64,000 nt of DNA from Sinohyriopsis cumingii (Eukaryota > Mollusca > Bivalvia > Unionida > Unionidae). Below are positions 41,113 to 55,668 of the stretch, piece by piece. The position numbers were made by a program, and so were the translations under genes. The DNA lies in the NCBI GenBank assembly GCA_028554795.2, contig CM068839.1, positions 87,131,540 through 87,195,539 on the forward strand. Reading direction: 5' to 3'. The notes under the pieces were generated by a model that worked only from the letters and a program-made list of their open reading frames with translations, was not told where the DNA came from and searched no databases. How positions within the stretch are numbered: the first letter of the stretch is position 1; the number at the start of each line of letters is the position of its first letter.

Positions 41113-44100
41113 AAAAAGAAGCTAAAAGAATGAAGAATAATCTCATCACGCGTGTACAAATACAAAGCTTTCATAACACTCCTGCATCGGGAATTATCAT
41201 TCTGAAAGCGTAAATGTAAGAAACAGTCGAGTAGTAATGATCTAACTTTCTTCACTTATCTGTGTATTGTCTATCATACACAATTGATTGTTCTAAACTC
41301 CTAATTCGCGGGTGGGTGGGGTGATACAAATAATTAAAGAAACTGTGAAATCTGCTAGTTACGTTTCTTACAGCTAGCAATTAGATGTTTAAGTGGTATT
41401 TCTAAGTTATTTACAAACGTTATACGAAATAATATGAATTGCTACTTCAATCCATCTCAGTTTAATGGTATTCCTTAATTATTACGACATAATCATACAT
41501 TCAACAGGCCATATACACATCATTCATCAATTTCCAAGAGTTCGTGACACAAAGTTATGGCCTTTTATCTTGAAGGATAATGAGTCTGAAGAAGTTTCAT
41601 TCTGTGCAAAATGCTAAACAGTGTGGTTTTTTGGCAAAGACATAACGTATAGCTTTCTAAAGTGATGCTAAAATTACTGCTATATTTGCTCTTTAGCAAG
41701 CCGTAAATTTAAAAATAAAGGTTTTGTTTATAGTCCTGCAGCTATAAAATTTAATTACCCTTGAATTTGTATTTTTCAATGGTAAATTGCAAGGAAAAGA
41801 TATACCTCTTTAAACTAGAACTTTTTAATTTTACCAATAAAATAATATCAGTTGATAGATGAATTTGAAATGAACATACAGGTGCAAAATATTTTAGAAC
41901 AACGAACAATTATTATAATAAAATAGTGGACGAGTCGAACCTTGAAGATGAATGAATTCCATATAAATGTTGTATATCTTTTGTGTAATTAGCAATCAAT
42001 ATCATCAATTAAAGTTATTTACAAAATGGTTTTAGGTTGTATAGCATATAAAACGTGTTTTTTGATGATCTAACTAACGAGGATCAAAATGGATCTATTT
42101 TTGGAAGACTTATTGGATCAAACATTAGAATTCTGTCCACAGATTTTATTTTTTGGAAATTAAATGATTATGTTTTTAATTGCTTCAGTTTTGTTGTCTC
42201 AAAGCAAATTTTATAAGAGAACTATTCTATTTATACAGCAAACCCAATATGTGTCAGCCGTTATTAATCTATAACAGGGTTGTAGACAAGTCGATCCATT
42301 TATTCCATACATATTTCATTCGTATAGTCACATCTTTTGTGAGAGAATAACAACGTCTAAATATATAGAAACCATTATTTATTAAACGTTTGATATTAAT
42401 AATGCCGAAAATAAATTAAGTGAAGACTCTTAACCAGTTTAAGATGGCAAAGTCGTATCTCTTCTACATACGTCAGAAGTGTTACACATATCAGGGCTAA
42501 CCATCAAAAAGAAAAGTCTCAAACAAACTTAATTAAAGGATTTTAAACATCCAATGTAAAATTATCCCATGCGGATAAGTTCGTTCAAATTGGATCGAGG
42601 ACCTGTATTTATATAATTAAATAATTAGCTTAATCTAAACAAGTACCTCTTTCAAACTTTGTATGATCCACCAAAATGTCTCACTGTAAAACTTCAATTT
42701 ATTTTATAAAAGGTCCAAACACATTAAAAGACTCTTGATTTCTCAAGATTTTAGGCTTGGATGTTTCAAGATGGTTATAAGTAAACATTATATTAAGTTT
42801 GGAAAGCTTAATGGCTACGAAAAGATTTAAGTTCAAATATAACTGGATATTCTAATGGTTCAGCCTGTATTGTGTTAGGAAAATGTTTACTTTTGAATCA
42901 AGTTTTAATCATAGCTCGTCAACACGTTCCAATAAAAATGAACTATAAGGAAGGGAAGAATTTAAGAAGAAACTGAAAATTTACACAGTTGAAAAGGTTT
43001 GATTTTCCGCAATATGGTACAATTCAAATGTATTGCCATTGCTGAAAACAATTGTATCGATTTTATTGAAAGCTTGCGTAACCTTATAAATTTAACAGCT
43101 GATTTGCTCTAAGCAATCATTATATTCCGAATTATTCATGTAAAGTTTAGATAGATACAAGTTGTCATTATATGAGTCTTAGGAAAAGATGGCTATGACG
43201 TCAAAACGTTGACATGTGGGTCTCCGCCAGAGACACATTCTCGAACATCTCGCTAAAGAATATGTTTTTATCTATGAAATATACACAGTGGTACATCAAT
43301 CTTTTCCAGTAAGAGTATGTAATAAAAAAGAACGATCAGAGGGTGTTCAGTTTTTAAAATCAAATATAACTTTGATGGAGAGTCAAACAATGCGTGGAAA
43401 TGGAAAATGTTATTTACGAGCTCAGCTGTCATGTCAATGAATGATTTGCACGGAAATGTGGATTATAGAAATTTGCTGAAGACTATTCGAAAATTGGCAA
43501 ATAAATCGTAGGGCCACACACTCGTTCAACTGGGAGTTCTATTGCTCGATGCCAGCTTTATTTTAGGAATGAAAATGAATCCTCTCGAACGCCTGTCTCA
43601 CCGTTAACCCGTGAAGCCAGCAGTTTTCAAATCAACAGATAGCTTACAAACGAAACTGGCAAATCTAATACAAGCCTTTACAAATCAAAGCCTAACTAGT
43701 AAGTTGAAATGAATGACATTATATTCATAATCTTTCCATTTAATTTTCCATATAATATTATCCTCCATAAAGGACTACGAGTGCACTGTATTTTGACTAA
43801 GTACCGTGAGTTAGAGACCGACTGTGTAATGATCAGACGACTATATTGTGCATTTTCGTTATTTCAAGAGAAGAAAAATCCAACATAATCTGAAGACTTT
43901 AGATGTTACACTAATCAAAGTATGAGTACTTTTTCTCAAGCTATTAGAGGGTCAATATATTCCCAAACAACATAAAGCCTTCGGGAAAGTAAATGGTCGG
44001 TTTCTGATATTACTGATATTTTGCTTTATAATGATGACGGTTATGGCGGTGATAATAATGATGATGACGGCGAAATAAAATTGGAATTATATTCTGCTGA

Positions 44101-46135
44101 TTGCACTGTCGAACCGTCCTTAAATAATTTTTCAAACGTCGTGGTTACGTCTATTCTCTGCTATATTAATTGTTGACTTCTACCTCTGGGTGATATCCGT
44201 ATAAAATGGCATGACGTCATGATTTCTTTTACTAAAGCGCACATAGTAATGTACATCCATGAGCTTTTACTAAGTCTGTGTCTCTTTAAGTGATTCCTAC
44301 GTTACGATTTATACAATAATGAAAAAACTGAACATAAAAACTTGTTTGACTCTTATTGTTTTTCTGCTGATTTGCACCATTTAGCGTTATTGTGCTTACA
44401 TATATCTTAAGGTTACAAATACATACTAAGTGTTACATAAGAAGTTAAAAAAAAGAGTTAAATATCTAAATAGCAAAACATGCCTTTCTTGCATATTAAA
44501 CATGTTGTCTTTTATGTGTTCTCTTTGAGATAATGCTGTGAAATCTATTTTGTATGAATTCCAGTTTGATGATGACAAGAATCCTTTGGTAATTTAAAGA
44601 GAACATAAATGTCATGTCAGATCAATTTGTTTGCTATTTGTAAGCTTTCCACTGCTAGATAAATATTGGTCTTTTTGCGCAATTTTAATTCTGGAGTATA
44701 GCAAAATTAATATGAATGTGCAAAACGAAATACACATAAGAATATACACACAATGTTATATTTCCAGATCTCTAACAAATGATGTGCCCAATTCAAAAGC
44801 TTACGAGATCAAACATACTTGAATAGTACACAAATAAAAATTACTAAACCAGGTAAGGGAACAACGTAGAAAAAATAAATTAAATGGTGTACACATTATA
44901 AACAACTGCACAAAACTATATTTTATTGCATCCATTTGTTTTCAGTTAAGTGATATAAGTATTGCATTATATGCAACTTTGTTTCGACAATGCTTATATG
45001 TCTACGAGTTTCGACAAAATTTAATTGTGCTAAAACTTTCTTTATCAAAAAAAAAATAAATACATTCGTTAGAATAAAAGTGGTGACAAAAATTATATGA
45101 TTTCAAACATCAAGAAAGAAATAGTTGTCCTCGTAATTTTCGACTCAAGATATATTAAAGTTTGAATTTATTTACGATTATGCACTAACAACCGAGAACA
45201 TGTTGATCAAGATCAATCTTGTGAAGTGGAATTTCAACCATATATATATATATTGACAATACAACATAAATTTCTGGGGAAAAGTAATTGTTCATGTAAA
45301 ACACACCGTGGAAAAGCAAATTTATTCGTAAACGTATACGATAGTGCACATATTAATCTATTACAACACGTCTTCTTTATGAAACACCAGACAATAGTAG
45401 TTGTATGGTATGTTACGGTTTATCAATAAACTTGGCTTGATAACATTTAAATAATATCCCCTAATGTACTTGTAGCGCTGAACACTTAACCAATATGAAA
45501 TTCAATAACGCCAGAACTGCCATTGATGACATGAAAGCTTCATTGATTTGACGATGCTGTATTCCAGGCACGGATATTAAAACATGGTATCAGTCCAACA
45601 GTGATACAGCCGGCGCATATTAATGGTTTTGGAGTAGCTAATTTCCTGTAAATTAAGTTGACTTCATAAATATTTGCTGCCTTTATTTGCAAATGTACCC
45701 TGTTGAAACATCACATCTCTCTTATAAAATTAGATAAGCACTCATTAATACTACACAGACACACACACTCACACACACAACCACACACTTAATCGAGCAA
45801 GATGTACTTACATTTGCAATCGCTCTGTTTGAAGGAAAAGACAGGTTTTCTCAGTTAGGTCCCCTCAAGAAATATTATCTAGGTTTCATTCAAATTTTAT
45901 ATAAATGTATTATTTTCATTCTGAATTAAAAGAGAATATGTGGAAGATTATTTTGGTTTAAAATAAAATCTTTTATTTACATCATTTGTAATCTAAAATA
46001 CAGCCAAGAACCAACAATACTGTCCTGAATATGAATATCAGAAAGCTTGCAGAATAAATATTAGTTTTGTTACGTCATTGCACTTTCAATGCTCGAGAGG
46101 ATCATACTTTTCAGATATATTTTGTCGATGGCTTA

Positions 46136-47060
46136 TGTTATTTATATTTGTTTGAATTATACCTGATTTAATTGTTTGTAAATTTCAAAATCTTTTTTTT
46201 TAAAAATTTCATTATATGTCATGATAATGTAGCTCTGTTTGTTAGGAACTTAATATTGTTTTTGGAAAATAGTTTGATCGTGACTGTTCGTTTACAGGCG
46301 TTGAACTAGATCCTGACCATGATTCAGAATTAGTAGCAACCACGTAAGTTTTATTTTAATTTTAAAATGATTGGTTGTTGTCAAGGTCATGATGGAACTA
46401 CGTGTTTTAAGATGTAAACAATTTATTAAATTTTATTTCTTAGAGTACAATGATTAGTTTTCGTCAGGGCCACGCTGGGTGTACCTGATTGTTAACAAGT
46501 AAATATTTTCGACGAGGTTCTGGAACATGATCACTTGACCCCCTTTTGTGTTTTAGAATATGATATAGCCATCGTTTTAAAGAGATATATCCAGTTGGGC
46601 TTTTTCTTTACACGGGAATGTATTTAGTGTCGTTTGGAGTTATTTCAAATAATTGGATTAAAAAGGATTAATTTTTTTCCTCGAAAACACGTGTGCTTAT
46701 ACGAAATTCCTGAACAAAGATGACTCTCATAAAAATTTGTTCAGATTTCTAAAACCGGAGTGATATTTCTTGTTTCTACAAGGAACTATAGACCTCAGTA
46801 CTACAGATTACAGCATATGTCATCGTCTTCCATCTTAGATTCTTCGTCGGGACTCGAACTTGAAATAATTAGAACATTTTCTTATTAGGACTACTAAAAT
46901 TGTATTCGTAGATTATTTTTGGACTACTTTCGGATTTGATTCTTAGAAACGTTAAGTTCATATTTTTCATTTACCAGGAAAATAAATTATTATATTTTTC
47001 AAAGATTGTTGTTTTCACTCTTTCTTGTGTTACTGTTTATTCGAGCCTAGACACTTACAA
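46136..47060 (+). mobile_element. Solo LTR of the Gypsy family, opposite orientation
   Basis: The reverse complement of the LTR at 29397-30374. It begins TGTTATTTATATTTG, passes through a segment with CATCGTCTTCCATCTTAGAT, and ends CTTGTGTTACTGTTTATTCG. No internal region adjoins it, so it is a recombination remnant. Diverged from both complete LTRs. Confidence 0.82.
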
Positions 47061-50000
47061 TTTACTCAAAGCAATGAGGTATTAAAAGCAAGGATATATC
47101 TCTTTCATTTTAGAGCTTACGTGACTAAGACGACATTCTTGAATATACAAAAATGTGTTCTTTCATATGGATCAGTTCAAATTATGAGAGTCGAACACAA
47201 ATATGAAATGGTTTTTGTGATCAATTTCGAGTTAAACTGTTGCCCATCTTGTTGTTTCAGCACGATTGAAATTGTCTTAAGAAAAAAGTTGCCAGAGTTT
47301 CCATCATTAATTTTATTCATTGAGTGGCTCACGTTATTCCATGTTTATACATATATACTGATGTCTTTAATTTTAGTGGATTTTGCGTAATCCTCAAACA
47401 TTTTCGCCTTACGTATTAATCATTGTAAGTTACGAAAGTAATGTCAGTAAACATATATATGCTTCGATTCGAGATTGCATTCCTTCCTTCGTCGCAGCAA
47501 AATAGACGTAAGAATTGCAGATTAATGACTTTGAGGTGGGACTTTTGTAACTCTCCAGAAGACCATGTTGTCGAACTGGTGTTTACCATCGATGAAGCAT
47601 TATAAATTAGTTTAACACGTATGCTATCGTATAGCATTTCTTCCGAGCCAATAGCTGATCAAATCAAAATATCATCCTGGTTCTATACGCATTAGTCTGC
47701 TGTCAGCGCATTTTGGAATGTAAATTATGATTCTCCAAATTTATAAGAATTATTCAGTACATGTAGTCTGAAAAATGGTTTTTCCTTTGTTTCTGCTGGG
47801 GGGGGGGGGAGCTATTACTCAGAACATTTCCAATTTTTCTTCAATTTGCAAATGATATAGTCATGGAAAGAAAAGAAAAAGCCTGATTTTGATATACAAA
47901 AAAATAAAAATATAAAACATTAACAAGTACATTGCATGCCAGTTTTTTTATCTTCCAAATGTTCTCAATGAAGAATAAATCTCTAATAATTTTCTGGTAG
48001 TACTTTAATTTTGTCTCTTCTCATGCATAGCTAACTGTGGCATGATTATAGTATGCGGTGGAAATACTCTTTAATTTCTGCATAATCAATGCTTATCCAT
48101 TAGCTATTTTAGTGTCTTGCACAAATAAATATTTTTATATAGTTTTGTTACTCGAATCCCTCTTTAGCTCGGAGATAGCCTCCGATATAGAAACAGCTAG
48201 TTTTCATGATGTACAATAAACCTATAGGCTGATGTGACTAAAAAAATATATTAGGATCATTCAAGGGAATCTTGGAAACAAATATTTTAATATTAAATAA
48301 GACGATGAAGACGATAGTTGCAAATAGTCCATTTTACTATATTACTGAGAGTACATTAAAACAATAAAATAGGGCTCGTACATACATAAGTAAGATACAT
48401 ATTACGTAAGAAAGCTAGATATTATATATTTTAAAGTTACGTTAATGCATTCCATATGTCTTAATGTGGGAACAATGCAAATGAACACTGATGATCAAGC
48501 TGTATAATCCTCAGAAGAAATATTCAGATCTGTTGTCATGTAACAGATAATGGAGTTCTTGGTTCTAGCTCACCTCCAATCTTTTAATCAGTATTGAAAA
48601 CTATTTTCCTAGTACTTTCATTTAACTCCAGGCTTGTTAGCGTTTTTATAGCAAACTTTCCGATTATTTTTTTTCTTCTCTGTAAGATATAAACTCCGTT
48701 TTAATAAACCTCTGAGGACGGTAATGGTACAAGACGGGTCTCTGCTTTAAGCAAATCAAACTTCAGAGACACTTTACCATTAAGCCGGGTTCTAATCAGA
48801 CGTTTCCAATACACACATCACAAGGTTCGGCTTGCAGCATCAGAACACTGATATTTTGGCTTATTTCAAATTCTCAAATCGGAGAAAAGAACTGGAGTGC
48901 ACCATTCCCTGATATCAGTGTCATGTTGCCATAGTTTTCTGTATTGTCTTTAAAATAAATGACACAATAAAAACTGTTAGTCCAGACTAAAGAAATTGAT
49001 TAGTTAAACTTCGGTTCAACTGATATTGCTAGATTCTAAACGAAAGACTAAGTTCATATTTACATTCCGTTGTAAAAGCAAGAACAGGAACATTTAAATC
49101 TGGTATTTTATTTTTGCTCTCGTTATTCACCACTATAAGCACTTTAACTACACAGTACATTGGACAAGAGAAAACAACAAAACTAATAAATCTCCGCTAC
49201 AATTCCATTTTAAATCTGAATTAGCTATTAAGCTCTGTTTTCGTCGAGTAAAAAGCAGATGTGAACTTTGTTATACTTGTGCACCAAATGGAATATGGTC
49301 AGACTGTAGTGCGTAACTGGTTTATTTAATGCAAGTGAATTGAATATCCATGAAATTTTCAAATCTTTCAATTCCTAAAAATATACGGATTTGGCATTGT
49401 TCATTCTGCTGCGGCACGAATTCGTGTTTTAAGAGCATTAAATTTAAGACTATCGGTCCAGGATAATTTTCATCCGCAATTTTGTATCTTTTTCGGAAGC
49501 TTTTTTAAATACAGCATGGATGTACATCTATCAAGGTACACGTTACAAATACGAGTAAATAGTAGCTGTAAATCTGTTTGTTACGTTTTCCTGGAAGTTT
49601 CGAGATGTTATTATAGTAGTGTGTCATTAACCAAATGTCTGCACAGAATAAATTGGATTGTAGCTACTATTAATCCTGTTTATGAATTAAATCGACAGTA
49701 TCGAACAAAAGCACGCAATTCCACTATTACTTGGGATATTGTCGCTTTATTTTGTCACAAATTGCGTACAAATAGATTTGAATTTAAATGTTCACATACA
49801 ATGCGTTAAAGCATGTCCGAAAGGCTACAGTGCCTTCCTAAATAGGTGATAATTTTGATATTCTCACATGCGATTTCTCATTTTTTGAATCATTGATTTA
49901 GCATGACATTCAGTTAATGACAATGGTAAAATCTTTAGATTTTCCCTCTAAAATATCTCTTAAAAACTATTCGATGCTTACATTACAGTACTTGATTGAA

Positions 50001-50784
50001 GGCGAAATCTTATTTATAATTAAACGCAAAACATTCTTTCTGTCTGTAATTTTGGTCTACTGACAGAACTTATGCTAGTTTCTATAAAAAGTACATTGAA
50101 GCTGGTTAAGAAAACGCTCGTTTCTCGTTAAACAACTAAGCCATGGTACACTTGTTTTGAAAATCATTCATAGCAGCTTTTATAGTTTTCTTCTGTATTA
50201 TCCGAGGCTATTACAGCTACATTAGTGACCAGGTGACTAGAGATCCCGTTCATCTAAAGCAGACTTGAGACTTAGCGATTCAAACTAATTAGGGAGAAAT
50301 TCTCTCTCTCTCTCTCTCTCATTATAATACAAAACGTTCGTAGGTTAGTTTGTTCATTTTGCTTCAATATCAACATTTCATATACTTGCTCTGAGGCTTA
50401 TACTCCTGCCAAACAATTGATATGTTTGAAGTAACCATACAAATAATTGTTGGTATTGTTGTCGAAAACCCGAAAAACGCTGAGTACATTTGACTTTTCA
50501 CTCGTCAGCAGCAAATCATTTTGAGCGTGCAAGCTGTCTGAATACACAGTCTAAACACGAAAACTAAACATTGCATACCAAAACTCAACTGGAGTCCAAT
50601 TATAATTTTAAAACAAAAAACATTGAAACAAATGCCATGTTGCTGATTTAGAAATTTGGTCTTCCATTCAAAATAGTATTGCTTAAATTAAAATGCTATC
50701 ATTTTAGTTGAAGCTTAGATTTTGTGCCAGAGATTCTTCTCGAACATAGGCCCAGCTAACTTTCCAGTTTACTTTTGTTAGTAA

Positions 50785-50893
50785 ATAAATTCCATAAAGG
50801 TACACGCTACACATCAGTCTAATTCAAGACGTGATAATATACTTTCTCAAGTCATATGCATTGAACATTTTGAATTTAGAGCTTTGTGATAAA
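50785..50893 (+). repeat. Dispersed repeat, copy 1
   Basis: About 108 bp including TTCCATAAAGGTACACGCTA and TCAAGTCATATGCATTGAAC; recurs in the same direction at 52491-52598 with about half a dozen differences. Confidence 0.88.
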
Positions 50894-52140
50894 ATGTTTT
50901 CATGAAATATCAAGTTTTGAAGAACAAAAACCGTTTTAAAAATGTGTTTATGAATAAATACATTCCAGATTGTGTTATGCATTGGCGTTAATGTCAAATT
51001 CAAAGAGTTTAACAAATGTTTTTACCACTCTAGCGATTAGCCGATGATATTATCAAAGAGTTAATTTACAACGTACACAAAGCTTACTTTTGCAATATGA
51101 TAAATTGTATAACTCTCCTATTTTGTTTTGAATTTCGCACTATGGTGCATTAACAGTTATTTTCTCAGCATCAAGGAAGGTGTTGAATGTATGCATTGTT
51201 CCTCCTTTAACACAAAGGACGAAGGTAAATAATTGTTCATTCCACTACATGTAGTTTCATGAAATAACTGTATGGCTTCTATGAGAAAAGAAATATGCTT
51301 TCCAATTTGAAATTGTTTCTTTGGTTTGGTTTTTCATGTTTTGCGAGACAAAGTTTAAATTGTATAGTCAAAGTGTTTGGTAAGGGACACATCAAAGCGC
51401 CCGACCAGAACTGATTAAATGGCAGGATTCGAATACGTATCCGTCCAGTATTTGATACATTAACCCTTGCCTCACCCTTCACCACCAATGATAATGCAAA
51501 GGCCAAAACGAATTTATGTAGTTTTCATAATTTGACGGCCAGGTACGCTTAGGAGCTATTTCAATCATAATAGAAAACCGCACGTAATTATTGGGCAAAA
51601 TGTAAATCGTCGGAGACAGAGTCGTATAACCAAACTCAGATAGATTACGTGTATCGCTATTGATATCACTAGCGGTTATAAACTGTCGATTATCCTCAGT
51701 GTCCTACGTTGTATGTTCAATGATATCTGATATCCTCTTAAACGTCTTAAATTCATCGGACGACTCGCGCTAATGTCTGACAAAGCATCTGTTTAATATA
51801 GATAAACATACTTGAACAAAAAAACAAAAGAATGCTAGGACCTGAATGTCTAACTCAGGGTCAGTGCATTGCTATGAAACTTACGAATTTGACCTCAAGG
51901 TAGGAACGTTGTGATTTCCAAATTTATTAAGCATGGTTTACGTCCTCCCGGCCGATTTCACTCTACAGTAGAAACAATTCTGGTCAGCAATAAGCTTGCT
52001 ACTAATCTAATTTACACTCGAACTAGTTAGTGTACATAATCTATCAGGGTCTCCAGCAAAAAGAACCTGGACATAACACTATAATTTCCCATCAACAGAT
52101 AACCATTTTAAATTATTCAAATCCATGTTGAAATGGCACT

Positions 52141-52290
52141 GCCACTCTGCCAATCAGTATCTTTTGGTTGTCACTTCTTCAGTCACTGGCCATGCTAATT
52201 TGCATTGCCACCCTGCCAATCAGTATGTTTTGGTTGTCATTTCAGCCACAGGCCATGCTAATTTGCATTGCTATTCTGGCCATCGGAGGT
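52141..52290 (+). repeat. 66-bp tandem repeat, about 2.3 copies
   Basis: Units begin at 52141 (GCCACTCTGCCAATCAGTAT), 52207 (GCCACCCTGCCAATCAGTAT) and a partial at 52270. GGCCATGCTAATTTGCATTG is shared between units. Confidence 0.88.
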
Positions 52291-52490
52291 GATTGGTTTG
52301 TGAGTTCCAGATCGCCGGATAGGAAATGACGTTGACTGCCCATCAGTATAACAACGCTGCAGTGATATTTATTCCACACCTTCTACTATCTGAACTCTAA
52401 AAGATGACGACATTAAATGTAAAACTACCACTAACACGATGCATATAGTTGGTTTTGAGCTAGAGAGAGTACAGCCGTGCATTCATGATG

Positions 52491-52598
52491 CATAAATTCC
52501 ATAAAGGTACACGCTACACTTCAGTCTAATTCAAGACGTGATAATAGACATTCTCAAGTCATATGCATTGAACAATTTGAATTTGGAGCTTTGTGAAT
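52491..52598 (+). repeat. Dispersed repeat, copy 2
   Basis: Second copy of the sequence at 50785-50893; both copies break off at the same TTTGTGA, suggesting defined ends. Confidence 0.88.
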
Positions 52599-54364
52599 GT
52601 ACAACAAACCATGCATTCTAGATTATTTCACGCTGAGTTGTTTATACAAGTAAGATATTACATGGGAAGAAAAGACTGCATGTAATTTCTTTTCTAGGCA
52701 GTACCAATCATTGCGGAATTAACGTGTACTTCAGTCAGTGAGAGCGAGTCTTTGAATACAATTTCTGAGGTCAATATCTGTATCGAATCTACCATACTTA
52801 GTCTACCAGAGTGCCGATTATCTACTAATTACACGTACTTAGGATATCATTTATTGACATACGTGGTCCCAGGGGAAGATAAGCCTCTATCAACCCCAGA
52901 CAGCAATTTAAAACAAATGCCGATTTTCAAAAGCAGGTCAGAATTTGTTTTAAAAAAACAGTCTATTAGATTGACTCTGTTAGTTTTTCCTTACGGTCGA
53001 ACTGCCTGAAAAGTGACATTCCGAAACTGGAAGACTGTTAAGACCTTCTTAATAAATGAAACTAATGTTTCACTTTAACAGTATATCATTGGTAGCACTA
53101 CCTTTTGCGGTATAAGATAATGTCTTTGATTTAAAATATCGACAAGAGTGAGATATTACGAGACACTATGTTGTTGTAAAATTAGGGTTAAGGCAGACGT
53201 TTTGCTTTTTTACAAAATATATTATCCAGGAAAATGACAATCCAGTTATAGTCACGATAGCTGCTATAGCTAGACGCATGCATTACATACAAGTGGAGCA
53301 TTTGTAATATTTGTAACCATTCACAACTCTCGGCTATAACATATGCAGACCAGTCGACCTGAGAATGCACCTAATGAGTTCATACCAATATGTATCCCTG
53401 ATCTGATACACAATTTATTTATAAAAACATTCCGCATCCAAATAAAATTGAACAAATTGTATTGTCATTTTGTCTTGTTTTGTTTCAGAAATTTTACATT
53501 TGTTTATCATTTTGCTTCCCTCTGTGAGTGTACAAGCACATAGAGCAATATCCAGTTAATGAAGTATATTATTATAAACATTTGTCCTTTATGTGGTACA
53601 GATAAACAACTTGTGGAGGGAGGCTGCGATGATATGTATACTCCTCTGCATGAATAAAATAATACCAGGGAAATAAATATAAAAGAGGAAGTCAAATCTT
53701 GTATGGCATTCTAAAGCAAGCGGTATTTTATTTTATTTTTGTATTGCTATTGTGGTTTTATGTTTTTACTTCAGTAAAACAAATTGGGTAGAGCAGGAGA
53801 ATGTTTCCATGTTCGTACTGCGAAATTATGTGTGAGCATACTACCTGATTTCGTGGTGACTGTTATGCCGATTCAGTTCTTGTGACTAACGCCTGATTCG
53901 AATGTTACCTACTATTACAGTTATTTTAGAAAAATGTGCCGTTTTAAAAAAGAAGTTCTGGCTGAACTTCCTTGTTCAACTCTAATTTTCTAAACTGACA
54001 ATTCGATTTATTCATGTTCATGTTTTACGACGTCAATTTAAAAAATGTACTTTTTGAGATAGTTAAATAACGAATAGTTTGGAGCATGCTTTTGAGCTGG
54101 AATTTGTGTTGAAATGCATTGGACCGCTTGAATTGTAAAACTATATTAGCCCTTTTATGAAGTCTCGTTCTAAAACCTCCATTTGATTTTTTGGGGCAAA
54201 AATGACAAACACTTTAAATGTAAATATATTTAGACATTTTCATATGGCACTGTGGCTTATTTAAAATGTTGTCACCAACCCGATTTCAAATGTAATTTTT
54301 TAAAAAAATGCTTTTTACAGAAACAGGTTAATTGGAAGCCACTGTTTTACTCTCTCATGGAATA

Positions 54365-54428
54365 CTTTCCCTGACTTGACTTTTCAGTCAAAGCAATCTG
54401 TTTGACTGAAAAGTCAAGTCGTGGAAAG
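54365..54428. repeat. Near-perfect hairpin of 64 bp
   Basis: Arms GACTTGACTTTTCAGTCAAA (54373-54392) and its exact complement (54401-54420) enclose the 8-base loop GCAATCTG. Outside them CTTTCC pairs with GGAAAG across two mismatches, making 28-bp arms. The size is like a small microRNA precursor or a fold-back transposon end; no expression evidence. Confidence 0.75.
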
Positions 54429-55076
54429 CTGCAACATTTCGTTAGGATTTGAGCAAGAAACCCTGTCCAACAAAATAGTATGCCGAAAAGTGATGATAGG
54501 CGACGGCACCGTTTCTATAAAGGGCAAGGAAGATTTGGCAAGAATGCAATAACATAGAGGCAGACGCAACACCAGTCCAATTTGTCATTGCTGCAAGACA
54601 GAAGCTGGTGTTTAAGTTTAGTAAGTTTATATGTCAACATATAACAGTGAAAAAGATAGTAAAATCACCTAGTCTGAGCAGAGGTCATATCTGATTACAT
54701 TGAACAGGTTCTCTGTATAAATTAGAACAGGAAAGGTACAAATGCTGGCAGCAAGACTTATCATAAATATTAACAATATTAGTCTTGACGATGAATGGGA
54801 ACCATCTGAACTCGCCTAAAATTATGTCTCAAACACTTAACCGAGGATGTAAACAATCACTGTTTTCCCCATCTATAAACTTTATTGGTCCGCTTGTCCT
54901 TCAGTTTATCAACTAGTAAGTTAGTAAATACATTGTACTAAATTATTAGCTGATTAAATTATGAACGAAAGGACCAATTCAGGCATAACCAACGAACTTT
55001 CCACTCATTTTAAATTTTCTTAGAAGTTACTGAATTTAAGACCCCTGATTATTTAACTTATTCTTTCCCATTTCAG

Positions 55077-55260
55077 GAACTGCACAATACAGACACAACC
55101 AAACGATGCAGGGTCCACTGACAAACGAGTCTGCCATAACTGTTACATATGACGACGGACACTGGTCTCTCCCATACTTCGACTGCGGAGGTGCCAATAT
55201 CTGGATGATCACGTACACTGTGCCTTTCTTCGGATATAAGCATGGAACATTTCAATTTAA
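55077..55260 (+). CDS. GPR158/179-like receptor, second coding exon
   Basis: 184-bp exon between acceptor TTTCAG (55071-55076) and donor GTAAGA (55261). It enters in phase 1, completing the Gly codon left open by exon 1, and leaves in phase 2. It encodes SAITVTYDDGHWSLPYFDCG followed by GANIWMITYTVPFFGY, the signature stretch of the Cache domain of GPR158-family receptors just before the EGF-like linker and membrane helices. The in-phase junction with exon 1 across 34.8 kb is strong evidence for one gene. Further exons lie beyond 55,260, and I find none with confidence before 64,000. Confidence 0.88.
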
Positions 55261-55379
55261 GTAAGATCTGTGTTTGTTTAACAATGTCATATATTCTTGA
55301 TAGTTGCTTTTACGTCCCATTTTGGGTCGACCCCTGTAACAACTCTAATATCTGGTTATATTCGTATCATTCATTACAT

Positions 55380-55668
55380 CCATATACTCGCCTCGGTATG
55401 CGAGAGGTCGCGGGTTCGCAGAGTCATAGCAAAGACATAAAAATTGGTACTAACAGCTGCCTCGCTAGGCGCTCAGCATTAAGAGTTTAGTGTTCGGACT
55501 GGTGTCAGGATAATGTGACTGGGTGGGACATCATGCTACATGTCTGCGGCATGATGCTGCAGTGCTAGACATTACTATAAACTGCCACAAGTCAGATATA
55601 GTAGCGATGTGACTGATACATTGTCAAAGTTACATTACAAATCCAAATCACACACACACACACACACA
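55380..55668 (+). mobile_element. tRNA-derived SINE, family A
   Basis: Head CTCGCCTCGGTATGCGAGAG with B-box-like GCGGGTTCGCAGAGTC. The body follows with ATCCT/AGGAT-type shared blocks (GGTGTCAGGATAATGTGACT, GCTAGACATTACTATAAACT) and a (CA)n tail (55649-55668). It is the plus-strand counterpart of the copies at 33792-34079 and 15537-15760. It lies 120 bp after exon 2 of the receptor gene. Confidence 0.82.

Noticed and set aside
47025..47390. 121-codon frame, the longest in the middle of the intron
   Set aside because: It starts inside the solo LTR, its first codons are LTR sequence, and it shows no domain.
49516..49809. 97-codon frame
   Set aside because: No recognisable motif, no flanking splice sites, composition typical of noncoding DNA.
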